This document shows positions 15,459 through 25,600 of a DNA stretch of 64,000 nt, in pieces. The notes beneath the pieces were generated by a model. It saw only the letters and a program-made list of their open reading frames with translations, was not told the origin of the DNA and did not search any database. Origin of the DNA: Baylisascaris procyonis (Eukaryota; Nematoda; Chromadorea; Rhabditida; Ascarididae); NCBI GenBank assembly GCA_037389465.1, contig JAZARR010000154.1:186001-250000 (forward strand). The letters are read 5' to 3'. Position numbers and translations under genes: made by a program. Every line of letters begins with the position of its first letter. Within the stretch, counting starts at the first letter, position 1.

Positions 15459-15542
15459 GCAGACGAACTTGTGGCCAAGGCCTCAATTAAAATTGAGGAA
15501 AACTATTTAAATCATTTCAATGAATGGAAAAGCTATTTTAGC

Positions 15543-15714
15543 CTATAGGGTTGTTCGCACTTCAATTAGTGTGCCTGGTCGCAATAACTCTTTACGCTGT
15601 TCTAAAATGTTAATGCGGTTTCGAGAATGGGGTGTTGACGTGCTAATTGGTTTTATGGTAGCGGTATTTTTCCATGGCGATCTCTTTCCCAGCGGTTGAT
15701 GAGTAGATGATGAC
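15543..15714 (-). CDS. Candidate terminal exon (right-arm copy)
   Basis: Mirror copy of 14858-15029 with an identical translation. Both copies keep the stop and acceptor, so sequence alone cannot tell which is the expressed gene. Confidence 0.5.
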
Positions 15715-15935
15715 AGCTGCAAATACACCATCGAATTGCATTTGCCAGATGTCTTATGATGTTCCATTTATCGCAAAACGTAACAAATTTCACTCACTGA
15801 TTCGGATATTCAAAGTTGTAGATGGCAAGACAACCCACCACTTCAAAACGTCATTGTGCTCGTGCTAAGTTTCCATATCCCGCTGCTTCAACAATACCGC
15901 TGTCTGCAATTGCAGCCGTTTTGTTTCTCCAACAC

Positions 15936-16063
15936 CGCTTCAAAAAGTAAATAGATCGTGTTCTCGCGTAAAGATGATGACATTTGACAACGTCGACAAA
16001 GAGAACAAGAAACAATTTCTCCAGAAAATTCGCTTTCTTTCTGAACAACATCACTGTCGATAT
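15936..16063 (-). CDS. Candidate Cys-motif exon (right-arm copy)
   Basis: Mirror copy of 14509-14636, identical in sequence. The same caveats about donor choice apply. Confidence 0.4.
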
Positions 16064-16157
16064 CTTACGTATTAAGGAGCGCAAGTTCAGACGCTTGACG
16101 CACTCACCACCCCATCGCCAGTCCCACCACTCTTTTTCCATGTTCCCCGTGCGGGGA

Positions 16158-16344
16158 TGGGCCGTTCCCGGAAGTAGGTGCAATACCGGGTCGACCCGCG
16201 GAAGGTGAGGAGCAAGCCCCTACGAACCTTCCAAGGCTTCAAAAATAGATTAATCTCGAAGTGACCGATTGGTCACATATCAGAGATTAAGCTGATAAGA
16301 ACAGATACTACACTTTGATCTTAGCCAATAGGCCGAGAAGCGAT
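16158..16344 (-). ncRNA. U2 spliceosomal snRNA gene (right-arm copy)
   Basis: Identical to the left-arm U2 on the opposite strand. The branch-point sequence, Sm site and terminal stems are all intact. The two U2 genes converge, about 1.7 kb apart. Both also keep the same 5' flank, so both could be transcribed. Confidence 0.96.
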
Positions 16345-16743
16345 ACCTCCCACTCGTTTTACACAATTTATATATTGCAAGCACAACGAAATTTGTGGCG
16401 GTGCCAAAATTTGCGGCGGAATCGTTCTTTTCTCGCGGGTAGTCGTGTCCTTCAGAGATGTTGCGGTTTTGCAGAAAGAATGGCATGCAGACGACTAGAT
16501 GCTCAAAGAAATGCGTAACGCAGACTGCGATACGAAAATGCGACGCAGTGTTATGCAACGTTCACTATGGGGTTGGAGATGGCGAATTGAGCGATGCATC
16601 CTATGACTGACTATGCAGAATGGCGTAGCTCTGAACATCTTTCCAGGAAGGCGGTTAAAACTTTGTGGCTGTTCTTGCTTCAACTTGCCGAAGTGGGAGG
16701 ACAAATGAAGTGTGAACATGGTTAGAGGGATAGTAGGGCACAC

Positions 16744-17118
16744 TGTTGGGTATGGCGCCGAAGAGCCAACCCAAGATATCCGATTGTGATGAAACATTGT
16801 AGTAATCGCTTTGCACTTTTTAAGTGGCGAATCATCACAGTTTCACATACACTTGTTGAGTGGCCGTACATAATACCGTTGTCTGTCTTTGTGCCTTTGA
16901 CGGTATCTGAGGCCTATAAAAGGCGGCTCTCAGCCCGTCAGATTCAGTCCTCTTATGATGTACGTCACGCTCGCTCATCCGTGTTGCTCCGAATCGTCTC
17001 AGCCTTGCTCCTCCTCTGCTTCATCTAGGAGCCAGTTTATATTCCTGAAATAAACTGTTTCTACTAGCTCCGCGTGCCACACGACCTACCTCCAACCAAG
17101 GTCGCAGCCGACACAACA
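16744..17118 (+). mobile_element. Solo LTR, about 375 bases (right-arm copy)
   Basis: It starts TGTTGGGTATGGCGCC and ends GCCGACACAACA, the TG...CA ends of an LTR with short TGTTG/CAACA inverted tips. TATAAAAG lies at 16915-16922 and AATAAA at 17049-17054, giving a U3-R-U5 layout. Homologous pieces occur at 34.5 and 35.3-35.6 kb, so this is a dispersed family. The superfamily (Gypsy or BEL/Pao) cannot be decided without internal genes. Flanking five-base words do not match, so the target duplication is unproven. Confidence 0.78.
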
Positions 17119-17475
17119 AACTGGGACACAGATACAACACATACGATTTAAAATAACAAAAAAGAAATGTCTGCGCGAGTACACAAAGTTTTCGTCCATA
17201 CTTGCACATTTTTGGAGGGCTCTCATTTTATTTATTTTTTAGGAAAAGATAGAGATTCGAAGGGTTTCGATGAAGGTAGGAAAGCATTCACTCAAAACCG
17301 TCTTATATCACCATAATAAAGTAATAACGATAATAATTCGGTTAAGTTCAAAAATATCGCCTACATACGTTCATCTTCTAAATCGCGGCTTAAATTAAAC
17401 TCGGAACATCAGTCGTAGTCGACAAATGGTCATAGTTGTGTTTCCAATCGCAATGAACATGATCGCGGAAATGGA

Positions 17476-17726
17476 TTATAAGACTGTCTCAAAACGCCTA
17501 ACAACTTCACAACCAATATCGTTGTGGTCATATGTTCCAGAATTTGGAATTAGGTGATGGTTGAATATCACAACAATATCAGTGCTGAGCAACAAAACCA
17601 GCAAGCTATCTTTGCGAGCATTTTCACCAGTAAAGGTAATAAGGCCAAATTTCACAAGAAAATCATTGAATTTGCCCACATCACCGTTCACTCCGGATGG
17701 TTCAATGCTAAAGTCATCTACAGTCA
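17476..17726 (-). CDS. Terminal exon of a protein gene, right copy
   Basis: After acceptor GTGCTTCAG (17727-17735) an 83-codon frame runs to TAA at 17476. The outer part is VDDFSIEPSGVNGDVGKF and DFLVKFGLITFTG. It then joins the arm-shared ENARKDSLLVLLLSTDIVVI and the C-terminus ending FETVL. A clean acceptor makes this the more natural version of the gene, with the left copy (12852-13096) a possible chimera, but the left copy is also open and protein-like. The family is not recognised. Confidence 0.55.
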
Positions 17727-17727
17727 C

Positions 17728-18368
17728 TGAAGCACATGCAACAGGATGCGAATCAATTAAATTATCCAAAGTTTCCGATTATCCTGAAGGCTGCAACCTA
17801 GTCGAGACATGCATCTATGAAAAGAAATGATAAGCATTGGCGGAGGAAGAGTCATAGCTCATGAAGCCACATCCAGAATTGAATGACAGCCTTTCCGTGC
17901 TTCAAACAAAAGATGTATGCATTCTATGATAGTCAAACCAATCCATGGTATGATGAACATATTGTCTGAATATACTTTAAATATACTTTAACTCACACAA
18001 TAATAACGAATCAAATGCATGTTCGGAAAGCCATGTTTCACACAAACATTACTATGGAGCACTGCTGACGTAGTTCTAGCAATGGAGCTTATTCTTAAAG
18101 GAATACCAGTTGAAAAATGAACAGATAAAAAAGAGAATGATATGTTCTTGTGGATTCAATTTGGAATATTTGAAGGTTTCGACAGCTTTGAGTCATGAGC
18201 TCTCGAGAAACTTCTAGCTTTCGCTTATCATCATGTACAATACAAATCCTGCTTCTTTCTCTCATCCGCTAGAATTATCTGACATTCTTTCAAACTAGCA
18301 ACGTGACAGATTGCTCACTGTCTCTGAATTCCTGAAAAGGAGTGCTCCTATTGCTTTTTCTCCGGCAA
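17728..18368. other. Flank of the right palindrome arm
   Basis: No supported exon, RNA gene or repeat was recognised. It may be the upstream intron of the exon at 17476-17726. Confidence 0.35.
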
Positions 18369-18984
18369 TTAAAGATCAACAAGGAATTGCACCGTAAACG
18401 GCTCTCTTTCATTTTGTGGATACTGCGGGAGGATGCTTTCTGTTATGGGGTTCCCAAGAAAGAGTTTTGTCTGTGTTTTTCTACCCTCCTGTTGGAGCCA
18501 AATTCTGAGGCTTTGCCTAGGACTGAATCGAAATCGGTTGTCGTTTTTTCTTGTGACTTTTTCTGCAAGCACAGACAACTCGCAAAATTGTTTTTCCACA
18601 GTCTCTTGAACTGTGTCTAGATAGTGGTTGCCGAGGTGGGTTTTCTTTGTCGCAACCGTTGATTTGATGCCTTCTATTGACTCTTGAACCAATTTGGAAC
18701 CCTTGTATGAAACCTTGTTAAAACTCCATTATAAGCTCTTTACGAATATCTAACTGAAATTTCGAATGTCTTCGCACAATTGTTATCAATGCCTCAAAGT
18801 ACGGGTATTGGCAGTGATGCACCCGAACGCGTACACGAGGCTGCAAGCTGATATCCAGGTGAGGAGCTTCCAGTCAAACAATTCCAAATCGTTGTTTTTG
18901 TAGCTGTCCAAAGTTCTTCTGTTGCATACTGTCGCTGCCTGTAGCTACTCTGGACTCGAATGAATTGTCGCGCCGCTTTTATAG
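18369..18984 (-). pseudogene. Decayed coding relic, possibly retroelement gag with promoter
   Basis: On the minus strand a TATAAAAG box (18976-18984) is followed by broken coding sequence. HCQYPYFEALITIV and RRHSKFQLDIRKELIMEF run into a one-base frameshift. The frame then continues as VSYKGSKLVQESIEGIKS, later DTVQETVEKQFCELSVLAEK, to a stop at 18369. The helical, charged character and promoter-like start suggest an LTR-element gag, but no diagnostic motif (zinc knuckle, protease, RT) is present. A decayed host gene is the alternative. Confidence 0.35.
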
Positions 18985-21815
18985 CCCCGTCGAGATCCGT
19001 CGTTCCCAGCCATAGCCGCTGGTTATCTTGATGACAATGTTGTCAGTTAGCAGACGTTGGAATGTGCTGTGAGAGCGTTTGAAGTCTTAGTCATATTGTT
19101 TTGTCTTTTGCGTTCATGAAGAATTCGATTCGAAGATCACTTCAACAATACATTCGCATATACCACAGATCAAACGAAAAGACATCGATAAAATGTAATG
19201 TCTTTTATGTCCCTCTCTTCTACTATCCAAATGAAATGTTGCATCTTCTATATTGTAAATTCTTTCCCACTTAAAGCAATAGGAGGTTGAATCTTTTTTG
19301 CTTCATACAAAGACCATCCCTTCATCTTGCAGCTTGTGGCACTAAGTATAATTTCTTCCGCGCATGAGTGACGTCATTTTCATTATTACCTTTCATTGAT
19401 TTAATCCATTATTTTAGACTTCCTCGAAATTTTCCTACCCATCTTTCTTCTATATATAGAGTCGCATTGTTTTTATTTTCATCTTTATGCAATTTTACGG
19501 ATTACCTTTATGATTGTACGTTTCTTTATGGATGCCTTTTCTTTAGTTGCAGCAAAGAACCTGAAAAGCCAAAAGTCTGGAATATGATCAATTTTTGATG
19601 GCAGTTGATGAAAATATCTGGACAGAGGAGAGGACTGCAAAAATGCACACCGTGCCAGCCACCCTGATGCGCTTCTCTATTTGTTCACTTTGTTAAAGTA
19701 AATTATTCTTCGAAAAACTTCACTCAAAAATTAAATAAACATATTTTAATATCTTTTTTTAGGTGTTCTTCTCTCTCATACGTTGCAATGCTTTTAAAAT
19801 TTCATTTCCTCGCCCCACTCTTCACGCGTATTGCCGTTCTTTTAATAGACGAAGTACGGATATGCGAGTGATTCACATGTCGACGAGATCTTTTTCTCTG
19901 TTCCAATTGTATTTTCGATTTTGCCACCCACAAACCACTGCGATAATCGAAACTTGCTCGTCGTTTTATTGTGATTCGTTTTCACGGTCTGCCTCGATCG
20001 CTTCCCCCTTACGAGAAAGAGCTGCTACTGATTACTGTGCAGAACTGATACTTGGTGCAATTTTTGATGTAGATCGCCGATGGGTAGAATATAAAGGAGA
20101 ATCAGTGAACAAGATTGGCTGCAAGATGAAGTTACGAGTTCTAATCTCGTCTGCTCCTCGTCTCTCTCTGTCCACACACCTATTACTTTTTCTCCCCAAC
20201 AAGTATCGGACAGAACAATATTCACTGATTTCAGTTGCCTAAAGGGAAAACGAGCCGCATTTTCGAGGTTTCATTTGTTCAAAAACGTTCTGAAATGTTC
20301 AGTTTTTTTCAGCATCTTCCTAATTTTTAAAGCTTTGTGATTTGAGCTTTGCAAATGTCTCTAGGTTTGCTAATAGTGGTGCAGTTAACACAAAGATTTC
20401 CTAAGACCGACAGATCCTTTCCGTTTTTTCAATGGGAACGGTCTGTTACAGTCCCCCCACCCGATGCTTATATCACTGAGTACGGCAAACAATTGTGTCA
20501 TCCTCGCGCCCTCTGCAAAGGAAAAATTTTCACATTTTAGTGGAATTTCGAGAAAATTGCCTTCTTTTGCTGAAACATTCTACTGTCACCTTATTTTATG
20601 GTGACTTTTTTCTTCATCCATCACGTTCTGATTTGTTCTCCACCAGCCTTTCCTTTAGCCATTCAAATCATGAACCAATGACGTCATTTACAAATCGCAA
20701 CTACGTTAACGTGTGCATCTGATACGGTAATGAACTTTTGCACTGTATTGTTGGTAGTATAAGTTTTATTTGAGTTGATGTAAACTCTGAAGGCCTGTGA
20801 AATTCACTTCGTTGTTTGTAGTGTATAGTGGATTAGGCTTAGTGGATTAGATATGCTGCTATTAGAAAGAAGCAGATGAATCAAATAAAGGCTGCAGCTG
20901 TTTTGAATAACATTCTTACTGCATTCCTGGGTGCATTTGTCATGCAGATGAGTAGATATTAGTGATGGCGGAAGTGGAAGTCAAATGGTTTTCACTTACT
21001 TGCTTCATAGGTCTAATCCATGAATCTTGCCTCTCTTTCCTTTTTAAGTAGTCGATCAACAAGGTTTCATCTTTATCCCATAGAGACGGATGCCTAAACC
21101 GTCCCAGCTGAGAGATCCGAGCGTGGTCTGACCTTCTTCATTGCACTAACCCCTGCAGGCTTCTTTTGATCCCGGATCTCAACGGTGAATAAAGGTCTCA
21201 TAACCGGTTACGATCCAACAAAAAAGTCTTCGCCCTTTTCAAATCCGTGCAATTTTCTTGACAGTGGGCCACTCGATCTTGCTTCTGAAGTGATGAAAGG
21301 TTTTTCGGAACTAGCTTTTTGAATGCCTACTGAAGTTCACTTGGTCGCGAAGAATGGTATTGTTGGTACCTTCTAATGCCCTTCATTCTTTTTTACCTGT
21401 TGATAAGCCATATACCAGCTGCTGCTGACCATTTCTTTCACACGAGTAATTGCTTCATGTTGATCGCTTCAGAATGCCTCCGTGCATCAGATTTATCTTG
21501 AATCGATTTTATACTTTTCTGAAACTGCGCTGTCCAAAAGTGGATTCGATATTGGGGAAGGGCATCTACACCATAAAGTTGCTTGGTCGATTGCGGATTC
21601 CAATTAGCTGAACTCCTTCACAGAACAAAAATTTATTAGCGATGCCCTCATTGTATCGTATTTTCTGCTCTTTAACCACAGTCACCCTGTAAAAATTTCT
21701 AAAATTTCTTCGTCACGTGAAGTACATAAACGATTTTTCTCTGACGATGTAAATGCTGGTCAGCACTATCATGTTCGCAAAATAATTAGTCAGACTGATG
21801 CAACAAAGATATTGA

Positions 21816-21816
<1 letters not shown>
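18985..21816. other. Non-coding stretch
   Basis: It contains a 159-codon plus frame (19763-20242) that I do not accept as a gene (see rejected items). About 21100-21700 on the minus strand gives protein-like but broken runs (for example HGGILKRST, NEGIANKFLFCEG) that may be a dead transposon. Nothing can be assigned. Confidence 0.3.
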
Positions 21817-21891
<75 letters not shown>

Positions 21892-21950
21892 GGTAGATAG
21901 ATAGATAGATACAGATATAGATAAAGATATAGATGTAGATATAGATATAT
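21817..21950. repeat. Compound microsatellite (AT)n then (GATA)n-like
   Basis: About 70 bases of AT/TA dinucleotides run into GTAGATAGATAGATAGATACAG and ATAGATAAAGATATAGATGTAG. This is a compound, partly degenerate tetranucleotide array. Confidence 0.95.
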
Positions 21951-21956
21951 GATTAA

Positions 21957-22523
21957 TTTTATGTAGGCCACCATTAGTGTTGGCTTCATTTTTATTTCGG
22001 AATAAATCTTTCAGTGAAATACGTCTCAAATATTTTCTCTGAATTTACGTTGCTCTGTTAAGTATCGATTATTTCTTCATATCTCTCAAGAAAACTTTCC
22101 TTAGTGCTATGATAATTTTGTGTAAATAAATTCTGTTTAATCATAATTGCTATTATTAGTTTTCCTATTTTGTGAAGTCGCGAAGCTTATTCGAATGTTG
22201 CTTCTGATCAAATAAATTATTTCCTCCTGAAGTCATCGCTTTTGCTAATGAAGAGTTTTCTCAAAAAGCTGGTATGAATTGAACATCCAACATGCAGATT
22301 TCATCTCTCTCTCACTGCCATTAATCTATTTTGACTCGCCAAAAGATCCTGCATTCAAAGAGAAGTGTAAGTACAACACTTTTACTAGTGGAATTAATTA
22401 TATAGGTAGGTTAGAAAGGCAAATAGATGTATGAGCGACTTCGAAAATTCTTGCTCAGGTACTGTTGAATGAGTATATTTACGACAGTAATTTTTTTGTA
22501 TCCGTAAGCGAGGAATAACGTCG
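21957..22523. other. Upstream region of the SEC14/GOLD gene
   Basis: No promoter element can be recognised by eye. The ATG at 22524 is preceded at 22512-22514 by a weak AG that might be a trans-splice acceptor, but it lacks a strong TTTCAG. Confidence 0.3.
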
Positions 22524-22674
22524 ATGACCAATAACGGTGGTGTTGTTTCGTCTGATGAAGAGTTGTCGATGGAACTGATTAGGGAAGCTTTGAATGATCA
22601 TCTGCCTCAATTCCCTTCATATGGGTCTTATTTCACTCTGAAACGGTGGCTTGAAGAATACGATTCCAACACTG
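22524..22674 (+). CDS. SEC14/GOLD gene exon 1 (start)
   Basis: The ATG opens MTNNGGVVSSDEELSMELIR and continues to YFTLKRWLEEYDSNT. The donor is ACTG|GTTGGT, leaving one base. LKRWLEEYD is the CRAL-TRIO N-terminal helix seen as 'LLRWLQAYD' in the family. The start is chosen because no upstream in-frame exon is visible and the length fits the family's N-terminus. Confidence 0.8.
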
Positions 22675-25600
22675 GTTGGTTGTCATATTAATTGCACATT
22701 GCTAGATTTCTGATTCCAAAGCAGATGCTTCGAAGAGTTTTTATCTGTTTCAAAGAATTCTTTTTTTTTCCACTTCCACAAAAACAAACGATGACCTGTG
22801 CATTACGTTTGTGTCGCCAATATTTTATCGGACGCGAGCGTCTTCAGCAGCAATATATGATCATATTTGAAGCATTTTGGACTCTTTGATGCAGCCCATG
22901 ATAATGATCTTTAATGTTATGAGAAAAGGATGCAAACTATATAAATGGAATTTGCGTTAGCCACTGTTTGTTTTAATCCATAAAAGATCAAAAGAAAGGA
23001 GTTAATGCGAGAGAAAGTTTCATTATTTTATATTATTCACTCTCGATGATTTCATCTAAATACAATAGCGTTTATTCATCGTAATTTTTACCGATGTATT
23101 CGTAGAAAAATCCACTAGTATAATCGTTGATAGGGAATTCTTCATCGTTGATAGGAAATTCTTCAGTTTTCCCGGCAATTTGAAAAGTTGACATTGTTTT
23201 ATTTTTTAGGATCTTTTTTTGCTTGATCCCATAAAATGCTGCACGATGTCCCAAAGTGTATATTGCGTATTCTTCTGAGGGTTAGTTGTTATCATATTGT
23301 CGGTGCTTACACATCTCCCCCCTTCGGTAAAGCTTCAAGCGATTCAATTTGCATTTGCGAAGTTAATTGTGTAAAAATTCAAACTTTTAGTTGAAATCTT
23401 TTATATATGACTCAAAAACATATAAAGCAAAATTTGAAGATATTATAATAAATAAACTTCGATGGACGCTGACCACATTGAATGCACTTGGTGCTTCGAA
23501 AGTGGATGCATCGTCGATAATGTCAGCAAACGATGCGATAAGCAAAACGACTAATACCGCTGAATACTTTCCAGGTATGTCGTTTTAGTGACGCTTTGAG
23601 CAGTGAGGCAAAATAGTGATGCACAACAAATATTGAAGCGAGGCTTTTTTGAGCGGGGAAGGGAGGGTGGATCGACGAAGAGCAGATGATGAGCTTAACT
23701 CATTGAACATTACAACCGTTTGAAGAGGCCGGAAAACCTGCCATCGGATATCCCCAACCATGGATTCTCAACTTCCTCACTCTTTAGAAAATCGGACTTC
23801 ATGATTTTACGTGAGAAGATTTGCTTTACACAGAAAAACGAAAAATCGATTAAAAAAAAAAGTAGCAAAGCCACCTCTTTGCCATCCTCGCTTGTTGAAC
23901 GCATTCCGATATGTGAGGTAGTACTTAAACACTGGCGTAATACAAGTCAAACTGATGTAATTTTTTGAAAGTTAACGAGGTGTGGTAAATGCATGGACCT
24001 TACGCCTAATAGTAATGAGTTGAAATTCGGACGCCCTCGGGAAAAGAATTGCAATAGGGTTGTAGCAGCTTTTCCCACTTGGCCATAATCAAATTTCTTT
24101 TTTTTTTTGTAAAGGCGCGAAATTATTTTCGCACTTTTACAGCATTTTAGAGTGTCGAAGGTTGGATAAACCGTTAATTGAACACAAAAAAGGAATATCG
24201 TTTCATAAGCGTGCGATTTGAAAATATCGAATTTGCCGCATCGCGAATCAATTAATTAGCACCGTTTTCATTATCACTTAAATTGCATAAGGGCATATCC
24301 GGATGTTTCCCTTCTGAAATGCTATTGCAAGAATCCACCGATGACAATCTTTGACAACGTGACAAGTTTTAACTGCAATTGCTTCGTTCATTGGACATTA
24401 GGTTTTATTTAAATGTCCTCAGCTACTATATACGCAATTGTTATGACCAAATTTTGCCATTCTAGGTGGATTTATGGGTTACGATAAGGATGGAAATGTT
24501 CTTTTCATGCAACCATTTGGAAGGCTACATTCCGAACAGTCGATGCGAACGACGAGGATAAGTGACTTCTTTCGGTTACTTCTTCTAGAAGGACACGCAT
24601 CACACGAACTAGTTTGGTTAGTTTTCCTGATATGCAATGTAATTTTTATGTGAAATGAGTACTTAGTAAGAATGCAAAATAATCAGTGCTGTCAGCATAT
24701 TAAAACTTGTTATCTTTACTCTATTTGTACTTCCTTCCCAAAAATGGTTTCACACTTTACTTGAACCATCTTTTCAAAAATCAGGTATACCGTACCTATA
24801 CTGCACGTGCAAGTTCGGATTTTATACCATACTAGATCAAGTATCTAAGCCCAAGAAGTGCAATACTCATATCGTAGTTGTCCTGCTTTGGAGCTTTCTT
24901 GATATAGATGAGTAAGACAGCAGAGATTACTTTATTAAGAAGTAGGACGAATGGAAATCTAGCGATTGTTGCAGAAGAGGATTGGGGGGGGGGGGGAGGG
25001 AAGGGGATTATAAACTGCAAGTGAAATTAGTCTATTTGTTCGACAGCAGTAGTAATATTCGGTTCTTTTGATGGCAAAGCGTCCATTCATGACACATAGA
25101 ATTTCATTAATGATATCTTCCGAAATATCTGTGCTAGCTAGCATCAGATAATTTACATGTACGTCAAACTATAATCGCAGCTGTGCTTGATTATCCGATT
25201 GTTTAGTATGAGATGATAAATCAGTCACTTGTTCACAGTGCCCAAGAAAAGAAGTCCGGATGTCGTAAAGGTCAAATCTCCGTTCTCGATTTCGATGGTT
25301 TCGGCCGACACGTTTTATACGTTCCAGGCTTGCCGATGCTATCAACAGCGTATGGCATCCTACAGGTGTCTTTTTTGCAGAAATTAGAGCAAGAGAACCT
25401 TTGAGAATGTTTTGAAAGGCATAGTCCATGAAAATATTGTATCAATGTAGCTGTCAACATGTGGCCATAGCAAATGCGACGAAATTATGCTTAAAAACTA
25501 AAATTTTACATGTGTTGCAGAATAGTTAAGCTTGTGTGTAACAAAAAACCTCCACACTTGAGAAACTTCGCAACAGCAGAAAAGTGCCCGGTATTTGGCT

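Larger units (their letters stand above)
15459..17627 (-). repeat. Right arm of the 2,169-base inverted repeat
   Basis: Exact mirror of 12945-15113 (coordinates sum to 30572). It ends on the outside at about 17627, inside the coding exon 17476-17726. See the left arm for content. Confidence 0.97.

Noticed and set aside
19763..20242. 159-codon plus-strand frame
   Set aside because: Long for this window, but the composition (Ser, Phe, Arg, Cys-rich) matches translated AT-rich non-coding DNA, and no domain or splice context was seen. I could not exclude it but do not support it.
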